Below, piece by piece: positions 18,891 through 27,446 of a stretch of 64,000 nucleotides of DNA. The first letter of the stretch is position 1. The number at the start of each line of letters is the position of its first letter. The notes under the pieces were generated by a model that worked only from the letters and a program-made list of their open reading frames with translations, was not told the DNA's origin and made no database searches. The DNA is from Bacillota bacterium (lineage in GTDB: Bacteria; Bacillota; Clostridia; Christensenellales; SZUA-584): positions 1-64,000 of the forward strand of contig JAEZIZ010000003.1 in NCBI GenBank assembly GCA_023415915.1, written 5' to 3'. The position numbers and the translations under genes were made by a program.

Positions 18891-18919
18891 TTGTACGATA
18901 TCCCTTTCTGTCTTATAAT
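18891..18919 (+). promoter_or_regulatory. Promoter of the PaaK-like/S51-like pair
   Basis: TTGTAC (18891-18896), 17-base spacer, TATAAT (18914-18919), then an AAGGGG RBS before the ATG at 18971. It suggests this pair is transcribed separately from the upstream transglutaminase operon. Confidence 0.6.
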
Positions 18920-18970
18920 GGGTAAAGTATGGAAATCTGCATTTATGCAACATTATTAAGGGGATAGCAA

Positions 18971-20275
18971 ATGGTCATTCAAAAAAGGTATAATTACCCG
19001 GCAAAGTATTATGAAAAATCCCTAGAAGCGCTTGATACCGCTTTGGGGACGGCTCCGCTGTATAAAAGCTGGAGAGCGTTCGATCCCGGTCCGGACGCCG
19101 ATATAGACGAGCGGTACACATCGCTGCCGGAGCTGACAAAGAAAGCCATGAGAGAACACTTTCCGCAGGGCCTTGTCCCGAACGGCCGCAACGTCGAGGA
19201 AGGCCTCGAAAGGGACGAAATAGAGTATACTTTTACAAGCGGCACTACGGGGGAAAAGGTGATAAACCTCTGGAATCAGGAATGGTGGTACGCCTCCGAA
19301 GCGGCTTCGTGGAAGCTTAACGCCCATACGGCGGTGCTTGATTATCCGCAAAGCGATGCGAAACTGGCCAGTTCGCTTAACATTGGCATACACTGCGAAG
19401 AAGACCTGCCTATGAGCCACCGCATACTCGGCAGCCATTTGTATCTTAACGAAAAGATAAACGTGATATCGTGGCAGACGCGGCACCTGGAGCGCATGGC
19501 GCACGAACTTAACGTTTTCAAGCCCGCCGTGCTGGAAGCCAACCCGTCGCTGCTGGCTCGGCTCGCGTGGTGGGCATGGGATAACGGCAAAGAGCTCTAT
19601 TCCCCCGCCGCGATAATATTCACATACGAGTATCCTTCCTGCATTCATCTGGCCGCGATAAAACGGGTGTTTTCATCGCCTCTTATCAGCTCTTACGGCA
19701 GCACGGAGACCGGTTTTGTGCTTATGCAGTGCGAAGACGGGCTGTTCCATCAGAATACGGACTTCTGCAGGATAGATTTCTATCCGCTTGCCGAGCGGCA
19801 CGGCGGGCCGGAGCTTGGACGCATACTCGTTTCGACTTTTAACAACCCATGGGCTTGCATACTCAGGTTCGATATGGGCGACCTTATACGCCTGCACCCT
19901 GCTGGAGAATGTTCGTGCGGCAGGCATGAAGGCCTGATAGCGGAAGCAGTCGAAGGGCGGGCGGCCAACGCGACGTTCACTACGTCCGGCGACCTTGTGA
20001 CTACTATGGCTCTTGACAAACGGCTTGCCGATATCCCCGAAATACGCGATTATCATCTTGAGCAGCATACACCCACAAAGTATGAGCTGGAGTTGATGCT
20101 TACCGACAAGTCTCAAAGCGTACTTGACAGGGTGCGCGAAGCGCTTATGTCTTTGTATGGCCGGGACGGCGAGTATTCGTTTAGGGTTGTTCCTGGCATA
20201 TTCCCCGGACCCGCGGGCAAGTACCGCCGCACTCAGGCTAATTTTAAGTTTGACCAGAAGGGACTGTTCGTATGA
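18971..20275 (+). CDS. PaaK-like adenylate-forming enzyme
   Basis: A 434-residue protein of the phenylacetate-CoA ligase-like branch of AMP-forming enzymes. Motifs seen are the phosphate-binding loop YTFTSGTTGEKV (about 86-97), the SYGSTETG adenylate motif (about 240), and RFDMGDLIR (about 298). A CSCGRHEG cluster follows. The C-terminal domain is short. The carboxylate activated is not readable, and whether CoA is the acceptor is uncertain. Its last four bases overlap the next start (ATGA), so the two products probably act together. It differs from the second PaaK-like protein at 27443-28831. Confidence 0.75.
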   Translation: MVIQKRYNYPAKYYEKSLEALDTALGTAPLYKSWRAFDPGPDADIDERYTSLPELTKKAMREHFPQGLVPNGRNVEEGLERDEIEYTFTSGTTGEKVINLWNQEWWYASEAASWKLNAHTAVLDYPQSDAKLASSLNIGIHCEEDLPMSHRILGSHLYLNEKINVISWQTRHLERMAHELNVFKPAVLEANPSLLARLAWWAWDNGKELYSPAAIIFTYEYPSCIHLAAIKRVFSSPLISSYGSTETGFVLMQCEDGLFHQNTDFCRIDFYPLAERHGGPELGRILVSTFNNPWACILRFDMGDLIRLHPAGECSCGRHEGLIAEAVEGRAANATFTTSGDLVTTMALDKRLADIPEIRDYHLEQHTPTKYELELMLTDKSQSVLDRVREALMSLYGRDGEYSFRVVPGIFPGPAGKYRRTQANFKFDQKGLFV

Positions 20276-20949
20276 GCGAAACAAAGCCGCTGTATCTGCT
20301 TGCGGGCGGCAATTTCGGCAACACGAGAAGCATGCTGCCCCTGCTTAAGCGCGCTCTTGGTGAATGCGGCGATAAGCCGCACGTCGCGTACATAGGCACC
20401 GCGAGCGGCGATAACGTTATATTTTTTAGCATGATGAGGTCTCTATTAAAAGAGGCGGGAGCGGCGAAAACATATTTGGTAAAGCTGGCTAAAAACAATA
20501 TAGACCTGTCCGCCGCGCAGCAGGCGCTTGAGAGGGCGGACGCAATATTCATATCGGGCGGCGAAGTGGACGACGGTATGCGCTGGCTCGAATTCCACGG
20601 GCTCGCCGGTTTTCTTCGTGAGCTGTACGAGCGGGGAAAGCTGTTTATCGGGCTTTCTGCGGGCAGCATAATGATGGGCGCCCACTGGGCGCGCTGGGAA
20701 GACCCCAAAGACGATCTGACCGCGGAGCTGTTTGACTGTCTCGGGTTCGTACCTACGACGCTGGACACACACGCGGAGGACGAGGACTGGAAAGAGCTTA
20801 AAACGGCGCTTCGGCTGCAAGGCTCCGGCGCTATAGGGTATGGCATACCCAAGGGAGGCATGGCTGTCGCTGACAGCGCGGGCAGCTTAAGCTCCGAAAT
20901 ACCGCTAATAAAATTCGCAAACAACAGCGGCACGGTCCAGCGGGAATAG
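20272..20949 (+). CDS. Peptidase S51-like (type 1 glutamine amidotransferase-like) protein
   Basis: A 225-residue protein resembling peptidase E/cyanophycinase-type serine hydrolases (S51). The nucleophile elbow is GLSAGSIMMG (Ser129). A candidate catalytic histidine is His167 (LDTHAEDEDW). GTASGDN near residue 42 and FISGGEVDDG near 94 fit the family's start and oxyanion regions. No signal peptide is seen, so it is cytoplasmic. It is translationally coupled to the PaaK-like enzyme. A hydrolase for the ligated product is one possibility. S51 members cleave Asp-X or beta-Asp-Arg bonds, but the substrate is unknown here. Confidence 0.78.
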   Translation: MSETKPLYLLAGGNFGNTRSMLPLLKRALGECGDKPHVAYIGTASGDNVIFFSMMRSLLKEAGAAKTYLVKLAKNNIDLSAAQQALERADAIFISGGEVDDGMRWLEFHGLAGFLRELYERGKLFIGLSAGSIMMGAHWARWEDPKDDLTAELFDCLGFVPTTLDTHAEDEDWKELKTALRLQGSGAIGYGIPKGGMAVADSAGSLSSEIPLIKFANNSGTVQRE

Positions 20950-20958
20950 AACTCTTTC

Positions 20959-21001
20959 CTATCAAATCTCACGATTTGCTGGGAGCCCCGTTTACCACCC
21001 C
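20959..21001 (+). repeat. Palindromic repeat, copy E
   Basis: Small hairpin (CAAATC, TCAC loop, GATTTG) followed by the family tail GGGAGCCCCGTTTACCACCCC, written here as two blocks. It lies just after the S51-like gene and shares the TCTCACG core and GGG-N-CCCCG tail with the other copies in this window. Confidence 0.6.
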
Positions 21002-21139
21002 ATCAGTGTGAAAAGGCTATCAATTAAGTGCTGGACGATAGGGTTAAAAGCTCTTGAAATGGCCGGTTTGAAGAACTGACCGGTAGCTGTATAGAGAACA
21101 CAGCGTAAAACCGGTCACTCCTTCCGGCACTTCGAACCA

Positions 21140-21159
21140 CCTCCCTCGTACGAGGGAGG
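21140..21159. repeat. Perfect 20-bp palindrome in a dispersed repeat
   Basis: CCTCCCTCGTACGAGGGAGG is a perfect palindrome. With the preceding ACTCCTTCCGGCAC segment it resembles a MITE-like repeat that I recall as common in gut Clostridia. No transposase is present. Confidence 0.6.
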
Positions 21160-21283
21160 CATTACAGGCCGTATCGGTAGCTTCCCCTCTCACTCACCCC
21201 AACGGGCTATGTTCGCCGAGGACCCCGGCAAGGCAAACGGCGCAACGCACTGATAGGGGGGCTGCCCTTCTGCTCCACATTCA

Positions 21284-21530
21284 GGCGACCACAGGTCGCC
21301 CCAACACACGCTGACGGTTCTTTCATATCGTTTGGACGTCCTACGGACGCCCAATGATTCAACTTGAGAGGGCGTGCATTCCTTCGTGAGGCCATGGATG
21401 CATTGCGGGAGAGCGCGGAAGCCCTCCCCTACACACGCCGATGTTGCTATTCCGTTCGTAGGGGCACCCTGAAAGGGTATACCCGCCCGCCCGCCCATTA
21501 CGTTTCTGGCGGTCAAAGACCGCCCCTACG
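21284..21530. repeat. Cluster of short hairpin repeats
   Basis: The gap 20950-21555 has no supportable gene. It holds several hairpins: GGCGACC-ACA-GGTCGCC (21284-21300), TTGGACGTCC-TAC-GGACGCCCAA (21332-21354), and GGCGGTC-AAA-GACCGCC (21508-21524). An inverted pair CGTAGGGGC (21457-21465) and GCCCCTACG (21522-21530) frames the last one and may mark the ends of a miniature element. Confidence 0.55.
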
Positions 21531-21555
21531 CGCCATACAGCCGTCGGCGTAGCGT

Positions 21556-22572
21556 TTAAATATTGCATTGCTCGGGCAAAGTTATCTCCCCGGCGTAGCA
21601 GGTATTGAATATGCGGCGTATCTCGTTGAGCGAATTCGTCTGCCCGAGCGCCCACATCAGCTTTGTGACCACCGCTTCCGTCGTCATATCTATGCCCTGT
21701 ATTACGCCGTAAGAAAGAAACCTTGCACCCACTTCGCAAATAGAAAAGTCGCTCGGCTCATATACGCATTGGCTGCATACCACTACCGCGATGCCGTTGT
21801 CTATAAGCATCTTTATTTTGGGAAGCAGGTTACGGCGCACAATATGCAAGCCTCCCGTGCCGAACGCTTCAAGCACTACGCCCCGGCAGTTCATTTTAAG
21901 CAGCATATCGAATATATCCGGGTTAGTGCCCGGTATCAGCTTCAACAGAAAAACGTCGGTGGATATCTTTTCTTTGAGCACAGTCGGCGCTTCGCTTATC
22001 GCGTTCTTGCGGCAGTCGGTATTCACGTGCAGGCCGTTTGCGTATACTTCACCTAAGTAGGGAGCGTTAACGCTTTCAAATGCTTCGAAGCCCATCGTGC
22101 GCACCTTAACGGCGCGGCAGCCGCTCATCACCTTGTAGTGGAACGCTATGCTGACGCCGGGTATTCCTTTGTCCACAGCCTCAAACGCGGTATAAAGATT
22201 GTTCCGCGCGTCCGTCAGCATATTGTCTATAGGCATCTGCGCGCCCGTTAACACTACCGGCTTTTTAAGGTTTTGCAGCATGAAGCTCAGCATCGAGGCG
22301 GTATATGCCATTGTATCCGTACCGTGCGTGATGATTATGCCGTCGTAATCGTCAAGGCTATCCATTACACAGCGCGCTATAATCTGCCACTCTTCCGCCT
22401 GTATGTTTGAGCTGTCCATACTGAGTATATCCTTCGCTGTTATATCAAAGTGGCCGCTCAGTTCGGAAAGATAACCCAGCAGTTCTTTGGCGTTAAGCGC
22501 GGGCTTCATGCCGCATTCACTGCTACGCGCGGCTATTGTGCCGCCCGTCGCTAAAAAAAGCACGCTTTTCAT
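21556..22572 (-). CDS. ansA: Type I L-asparaginase
   Basis: L-asparaginase, about 338 residues, hydrolysing asparagine to aspartate and ammonia. Both active-site motifs are clear: LATGGTIAARSS (Thr12 region) and ITHGTDTMAYT (Thr85, Asp86), plus VVLTGAQMP. No signal peptide is seen, so the protein is cytoplasmic (type I). The ATG at 22572 is chosen because GGGAG lies 7 bases upstream. The longer frame to 22617 has no RBS. It lies 86 bases downstream of the carboxypeptidase gene on the same strand. Confidence 0.92.
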   Translation of the reverse strand: MKSVLFLATGGTIAARSSECGMKPALNAKELLGYLSELSGHFDITAKDILSMDSSNIQAEEWQIIARCVMDSLDDYDGIIITHGTDTMAYTASMLSFMLQNLKKPVVLTGAQMPIDNMLTDARNNLYTAFEAVDKGIPGVSIAFHYKVMSGCRAVKVRTMGFEAFESVNAPYLGEVYANGLHVNTDCRKNAISEAPTVLKEKISTDVFLLKLIPGTNPDIFDMLLKMNCRGVVLEAFGTGGLHIVRRNLLPKIKMLIDNGIAVVVCSQCVYEPSDFSICEVGARFLSYGVIQGIDMTTEAVVTKLMWALGQTNSLNEIRRIFNTCYAGEITLPEQCNI

Positions 22573-22658
22573 ATTATTACTCCCAAAAATAGCCGCGGCG
22601 CAAAGCGCATGCTCCAAGCACCCCTTATTATATCCTTTTTACGCGGCATATTGCGGCC

Positions 22659-24158
22659 TTAAAGCTCGTAAATTTCGCCGTACTTTTTGTTTATATAGTC
22701 AATATAGTGCTTTGCCGTAAGCTCTTCCCCCGTTACCATCTTTATAAGTTCCTCGGGCTTATATACGGAGCCGTGTTTATGTATATTGTCTTTGAGCCAC
22801 GAGTGTATTACGTCAAGGTCGCCCTGCCCAATCCTCATATCCAGATCCGGCACGTCTTTTTTAAGCGCGCCGAGGAACTGTGCGCCGTACAGATTGCCGA
22901 GCGCGTAGCTCGGGAAATAACCGAAATCGCCGCCGGACCAATGCACGTCCTGAAGTATGCCCTCCGCGTCGTTTGCGGGCTCTACTCCAAGGTAATCCCT
23001 GTACTTTTGGTTCCACATAGAAGGCAGCTCGCTTACGTCCGCGCCGTCCTCAAATATCGCCTTTTCTATTTCGTAACGTATTATTATATGAAGGCTGTAC
23101 GTGAGCTCGTCCGCCTCTATCCTTATCAGCGAAGGCTTTACGTCGTTGACGCCCCTATAGAAGTCGTCGAGCGAAACGTCCCCGAGCTGCGGGAACCTCT
23201 TTTTCGCTTCCGGTAAGAAGAACTCCCAAAACGGCCTGCTCCTGCCTATTATGTTCTCGTAAAACCTCGACTGGGATTCATGTACGCCCATCGAAACGCC
23301 CGTTGCCAGCGTCGTGCCCTTCAGTTCGTCGGGTATGCCCTGCTCATAAATAGCGTGCCCGCCCTCGTGTATGCAGGCAAACAGCGCCGTCCTGAACTCG
23401 CGTTCGTTATAGTTGGCGGTTATTCTTACGTCCCTGTTGCCAAGCTCAGCGGTAAAAGGATGCACGCTTGTATCGAGCCGCCCTGCCTGAAAATCAAAGC
23501 CCATGCGCTTAAGTATATATTCACTGAAGCTCTTCTGGTCGGCAGCCGGAAACTGTCGGTTGAAAAATGACGTGTCTGTTTTTACACTGCTGCTCTTTAT
23601 CTTTCCCAAAAGGCTTAATATGGCGTCTTTAAGCTCGCCGAACACATCGTCTAGCTTCGCCGTCTTTATACCCGGCTCAAAATAGTCGAGCAGCACGTCG
23701 TACCTGCTGCCGCTGTAGCCCCAGTATTCAATAAACTCCCTTTTAAACTCTATGAGCTTTTTTAAGTGCGGCTTAAACAGCGAATAATCCGACTTCGCCT
23801 TTGCTTCCTCCCATGCCGATTCGGCTATCGAAGCCGCGATGACGTACTCCCTGTATCTATCTTCGGGAATCTTCACGGTGCGGCTGTATTCCCTTTTCTG
23901 CTTTTCAACGATACCCTTAACCACGTCGTCCCACTCATTGCCGCTGAAATAGTCGATATAGCTTTTGAGCGCCTCCGAAGTCTGCAGCTTATAAAGGTGA
24001 TTAGACAGGTATCCCAATACCTCTCCCCTATACTCCGCTCCTTTTTTGGGCATATTGACCCTCGAGTCCCATTGCAGCGCGCCGATAGCGCTTGATAAGT
24101 ATTCAATATCCTTGAGGTATTCTTTGAATTCTATTAGCTTGTTTGCATAGTCGCTCAT
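22659..24158 (-). CDS. M32 family metallocarboxypeptidase
   Basis: A 499-residue carboxypeptidase of the Taq/M32 family, which trims C-terminal residues from peptides in the cytoplasm. The zinc motif HEGGHAIYEQ (His264, Glu265, His268) and the third ligand region GVHESQSRFYEN (Glu294) are present. The family segments DVRITANYNE and DELTYSLHIIIRYEIE also match. Length is typical. RBS AAAGGA precedes the ATG. With the asparaginase downstream it suggests peptide and amino-acid use. Confidence 0.93.
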   Translation of the reverse strand: MSDYANKLIEFKEYLKDIEYLSSAIGALQWDSRVNMPKKGAEYRGEVLGYLSNHLYKLQTSEALKSYIDYFSGNEWDDVVKGIVEKQKREYSRTVKIPEDRYREYVIAASIAESAWEEAKAKSDYSLFKPHLKKLIEFKREFIEYWGYSGSRYDVLLDYFEPGIKTAKLDDVFGELKDAILSLLGKIKSSSVKTDTSFFNRQFPAADQKSFSEYILKRMGFDFQAGRLDTSVHPFTAELGNRDVRITANYNEREFRTALFACIHEGGHAIYEQGIPDELKGTTLATGVSMGVHESQSRFYENIIGRSRPFWEFFLPEAKKRFPQLGDVSLDDFYRGVNDVKPSLIRIEADELTYSLHIIIRYEIEKAIFEDGADVSELPSMWNQKYRDYLGVEPANDAEGILQDVHWSGGDFGYFPSYALGNLYGAQFLGALKKDVPDLDMRIGQGDLDVIHSWLKDNIHKHGSVYKPEELIKMVTGEELTAKHYIDYINKKYGEIYEL

Positions 24159-24249
24159 ATTTTTTATCCTTTATTGTTTTTCGTATTTATTACTGATTGT
24201 TGACAAATTAGCACTCCAGAAGTCTTAAACCATTACTGAGTTTTTAGTA

Positions 24250-25719
24250 TTATTTCGCCGTTTCAATGCCGCGTTCCTGTGCAAGCCCGGCACGCGTCAA
24301 CAACCTCATTTCCCTTATTATGAACGCAGCGGCCAAAACTGCGGCGCTCGCGTCGGCAATCGGCCCTGCGTACATCACGCCGTCGATGCCAAAAAACAAC
24401 GGCAGTATGATTACCAGCGGCAGCAGGAACAGTATCTGGCGCGTCAGCGATATCAAAAGGCCGACTCTTGCTTTGCCTATCGACGTAAAGAAGTTTGCCG
24501 TGACAGGCTGCACGCCGTTTACAAACGTCATCAGCATGAATATGCGAAAGTATCTCTCGGCGAATTTATAGTATGTTTCGCTGCCCTGTCCGAATATGCT
24601 GACTATCTCCCTCGGGATTATCTGAAACGCCAGAAACGCTATAACCGAAATTCCCGTTGCGGCGATTATCGCCTTTGTGTATGTTTCTTTTACCCTGCCG
24701 TAATTCTTAGCGCCGTAGTTATACCCGTTTATCGGCTGGCACCCTTGGGCTATGCCTATCGTGAACCCGAGAAAAAGCATATTGACTTTTGAAATAACCC
24801 CTACGCACGCCAAAGGTATATCGCTTCCGTATTGAGACGCCGCGCCGTAATGCGTGAGCGTGTTGTTCATTGTTATCTGTACCGCGGCCATTGCGATCTG
24901 GTTAAAGAACGACGCGCAGCCGAGCGACACTATAGCCTTAAAGTTCTGAAACGACGGCTTAAAATAGCTTTTTGAAAACTTTACCGACTTAAACCTGAAC
25001 AGATATCTTATCACAAGTGCTGCGGACACGGCCTGCCCTATAACTGTTGCCCACGCTGCGCCCGCTATGCCCATATCAAATACGAATATGAAAATCGGGT
25101 CAAGTATCGTGTTGAGTATAGCGCCCGAAAGCACGCATATCATGGAATACGTCGGGCTGCCGTCCGCGCGGACTAGGTGGCTCGCCCCCGCGGAAAAGGT
25201 AACCAGGGGGATGCCGAGCGCAGTTATGCTCGTGTAAACCGTGGCGTACGGCATTACGTTTTCCGTCGCGCCGAAGGCATGCAGCAGCGGCTTTAGAAAT
25301 ATCATCATCGCTGCGCCCAGCGCCGTTCCGAATACAGCAAGTAAAAGTATGCCGGTGCATACTATGCGGCCCGCTTTTTCTTTTCTTCCCTCGCCCATAC
25401 GCAGGCTGAAATTCGACGCACTTCCTATGCCCAGCAAAAGCGCAATAGAGGTGCTGACGGTAACAAGGGGAAACGCCACGTTTGTAGCCCCGTTGCCGTA
25501 CATTCCTACGCCCTGTCCAATAAATATCTGGTCTACGATATTGTATAACGAATTGACTAAAAAGCTTATAATGGAAGGTATCGCGAATTTCGGTATCAGC
25601 TTATTGATTTTTTCTGTCGCTAACGGATTTTCACCCCTAAAAGTCTCACGGCTTTTCGGAGCCCCCACCTCACTGTTTTTCGGGGCGGCGTTGCGTTCCG
25701 CCGTTTCATCATTGGACAT
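24250..25719 (-). CDS. MATE family multidrug exporter
   Basis: A 489-residue polytopic membrane protein of the MATE family with about 12 hydrophobic segments. Family marks include FAIPSIISFLVNSLYNIVDQIFIG near residue 47 (given as one stretch in parts) and QGCQPINGYNYGAKNYG near 310. Such proteins export cationic drugs or metabolites using ion gradients. The substrate is unknown. RBS AGGAGG is 10 bases upstream. The first 35 residues are hydrophilic and unusual: residues 16-30 (NSEVGAPKSRETFRG) are encoded by a copy of the window's palindromic repeat, read in frame. Confidence 0.92.
   Translation of the reverse strand: MSNDETAERNAAPKNSEVGAPKSRETFRGENPLATEKINKLIPKFAIPSIISFLVNSLYNIVDQIFIGQGVGMYGNGATNVAFPLVTVSTSIALLLGIGSASNFSLRMGEGRKEKAGRIVCTGILLLAVFGTALGAAMMIFLKPLLHAFGATENVMPYATVYTSITALGIPLVTFSAGASHLVRADGSPTYSMICVLSGAILNTILDPIFIFVFDMGIAGAAWATVIGQAVSAALVIRYLFRFKSVKFSKSYFKPSFQNFKAIVSLGCASFFNQIAMAAVQITMNNTLTHYGAASQYGSDIPLACVGVISKVNMLFLGFTIGIAQGCQPINGYNYGAKNYGRVKETYTKAIIAATGISVIAFLAFQIIPREIVSIFGQGSETYYKFAERYFRIFMLMTFVNGVQPVTANFFTSIGKARVGLLISLTRQILFLLPLVIILPLFFGIDGVMYAGPIADASAAVLAAAFIIREMRLLTRAGLAQERGIETAK
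25632..25673 (+). repeat. Palindromic repeat, copy A, inside the MATE coding sequence
   Basis: Hairpin AAAAGTCTCACGGCTTTT followed by CGGAGCCCCCACCTCAC. It lies in frame in the MATE gene and encodes about 14 residues near its N-terminus. It has the same core and tail as the intergenic copies. Confidence 0.6.
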
Positions 25720-25781
25720 ATTTAAAGAAACCTCCTGTCAAAAGCAACACAGCAAGCTTTATTATACGCCTTTACCGCAAA

Positions 25782-25808
25782 ATAAAAAAGCCCGACATAG
25801 CAGGCTTA
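25782..25808 (-). terminator. Terminator of the Mo-hydroxylase accessory operon
   Basis: Minus strand: AAGCCTGCTATGTCGGGCTT with a short stem, followed by TTTTTTATTTT. It lies 16-42 bases beyond the histidine phosphatase stop and before the MATE gene, which therefore needs its own promoter. A TATAAT at 25761-25766 is a candidate -10. Confidence 0.65.
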
Positions 25809-25823
25809 TTGTTAAACCCGGCT

Positions 25824-26420
25824 TCACATTATGCGGTTTAACGCGTCAATAAAAAACTCTTCGCCGCGCTGCAGCAGTATATGGCAAGCGCCGTAGTCTT
25901 GGGGTATTTTCATCAGGCTGCCCAAAGGAATTCCCGTAAAACTAGCGAGTATCGCCCTGTTTACTGACGTATGCGCGACTATCAGCATGTTGCCTTGGTT
26001 TTTCAGCAAGTCGCGGAACGCAGGCGCCACGCGGCCCTTTACATCGATAAGGTTCTCGCCGCCGGGAGGCCTGAAGTTTACTATATCGCAGCCGCGCAGA
26101 GCGTATTCTTCGGGGTATTCGTTCTTTATATCGTCCACAAAGCGCCCGTCCCATTCCCCGAGGCTTATCTCGCCTAGCGCTTCAACCACGCTTGCTTCCG
26201 TACCCGTATATGAGCATATTATCTGCGCCGTTTGCTTCGCGCGCATAAGTCCGCTGGAAAACACATGGCTTATATTAAATCGCTTAAGCGCTTCTCCTGC
26301 GCGATGGCAAAGCGCCAGCCCTTCCGCGCTCAGTTCCACGTCGCACCGGCCAATGAGCCGTTTGCCGGAGCTCAGCTGAGTATTTCCATGGCGCATTAGC
26401 AGTATGATGCGTTCAGCCAT
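25824..26420 (-). CDS. Histidine phosphatase family protein
   Basis: A 198-residue phosphatase of the phosphoglycerate mutase/alpha-ribazole phosphatase superfamily. The phosphohistidine motif is LLMRHGNTQL (His11), the second histidine is in LIVAHTSVNRA (about 152), and the acid is in GEISLGEWDG (Glu residues, about 83-88). Length is typical. It starts 3 bases after the XdhC stop, so it belongs to the same transcript. A small phosphorylated cofactor intermediate is a plausible substrate in this context, but that is inference. Other small phosphoesters are equally possible. Confidence 0.85.
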   Translation of the reverse strand: MAERIILLMRHGNTQLSSGKRLIGRCDVELSAEGLALCHRAGEALKRFNISHVFSSGLMRAKQTAQIICSYTGTEASVVEALGEISLGEWDGRFVDDIKNEYPEEYALRGCDIVNFRPPGGENLIDVKGRVAPAFRDLLKNQGNMLIVAHTSVNRAILASFTGIPLGSLMKIPQDYGACHILLQRGEEFFIDALNRIM

Positions 26421-26423
26421 AGG

Positions 26424-27446
26424 TCAGCGCTGCCCGCCCGCGCGGATCTGTATCATCTCCGCGGCTATGCTTACGGCTATCTCGGCGGGCGTATGAGCCC
26501 CTATGTTAAGGCCTATCGGCGAATGCACCCGGCTTATATCGCTCTGCGTAAAGCCTTTTTCCAACAGGCTCTTATACGACGCGTCCCTCTTTGTCCTGCT
26601 TCCTATCATGCCTATATATCCCGCATCTGTCCCAAGCGCCTGTTCAAGCACTGTCTGGTCGTGCATGTGCCCTCTTGTGACTATTATTATGTAGCTGTTT
26701 GCGTCGACGTCCAGCTTTTCCAGCGCGCCCTCGAACGGGCATACTACCAGCCTGTCGGCCTGCGGGAAACGCTCTTTTGTCACGAATTCCTCGCGGTCGT
26801 CTATAACAGTTATGTGAAATTCCAGGCGCTCCAGCAGCGCGGCCATCTCATAGCCTATATGCCCGCCGCCGAATATAAACGCCTTGCTGCATACGAGCGG
26901 ATCCACCATATATTTTCTGTCGCCGGCGTCTATGTAACGGCTCCTGTAATCCAAATACGCTTTGACGGCGTCTAAATCGCTCTCGCTTAACTGCCCCGAA
27001 GCCTTGCCGCTTTCCGAATGCAATACGAGGCGGAATGTGCCGTCCGGCTCGATTATCGTTATCATCCACGCCTTGTTCCGTTCGCGCCATATTTCTTCGG
27101 CGGCCGCGAACGTTTCCCTCGTCTCCCTGTCGGCGGAGTCTATATACTTAAGGTACACGGACACGTTGCCGCCGCATGCCATGCCTATACCGGCGACTTC
27201 TTCCTTGTTAAGGCAGAATTCCTTTATGATCGACCGCCTGCTTTGAAATACGCCGGCCGCAAGCTTTTGCACCAGCGCTTCAAGCAAGCCGCCGCCTATG
27301 CTCCCTTCGATGCGCCCGCTTTCTCTTATTATCATCTTAGAGCCCAGTTCTCTCGGCGTCGAACCCGAATGGTCGATTATGCACGCAAGCACGACGCTTT
27401 CTCCGCCGCTTATGAATTGGTTGACAAGCTCATAAATATTCTTCAT
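26424..27446 (-). CDS. xdhC: XdhC/CoxI family Mo-hydroxylase maturation factor
   Basis: A 340-residue XdhC-type protein, which binds molybdenum cofactor and promotes its sulfuration and insertion into xanthine dehydrogenase-like enzymes. The N-terminal XdhC domain contains DHSGSTPRELGSKMII and GSIGGGLLEA. The C-terminal Rossmann domain has FIFGGGHIGYEMAALLE (about 190), IIIVTRGHMHDQ and YIGMIGSRTKRD. It overlaps the upstream ligase-like gene by 4 bases. Its likely client is the xdhD product encoded about 23 kb away in this window (inference). Confidence 0.9.
   Translation of the reverse strand: MKNIYELVNQFISGGESVVLACIIDHSGSTPRELGSKMIIRESGRIEGSIGGGLLEALVQKLAAGVFQSRRSIIKEFCLNKEEVAGIGMACGGNVSVYLKYIDSADRETRETFAAAEEIWRERNKAWMITIIEPDGTFRLVLHSESGKASGQLSESDLDAVKAYLDYRSRYIDAGDRKYMVDPLVCSKAFIFGGGHIGYEMAALLERLEFHITVIDDREEFVTKERFPQADRLVVCPFEGALEKLDVDANSYIIIVTRGHMHDQTVLEQALGTDAGYIGMIGSRTKRDASYKSLLEKGFTQSDISRVHSPIGLNIGAHTPAEIAVSIAAEMIQIRAGGQR

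Noticed and set aside
21006..21077. A 24-codon plus-strand frame starting with GTG in the repeat island
   Set aside because: No RBS, no match I recognise, and it lies within repeat-rich sequence; chance is likely.
20950..21555. CRISPR array
   Set aside because: The repeats are palindromes of differing sequence without regular spacing or equal-length spacers, and no cas genes are present.
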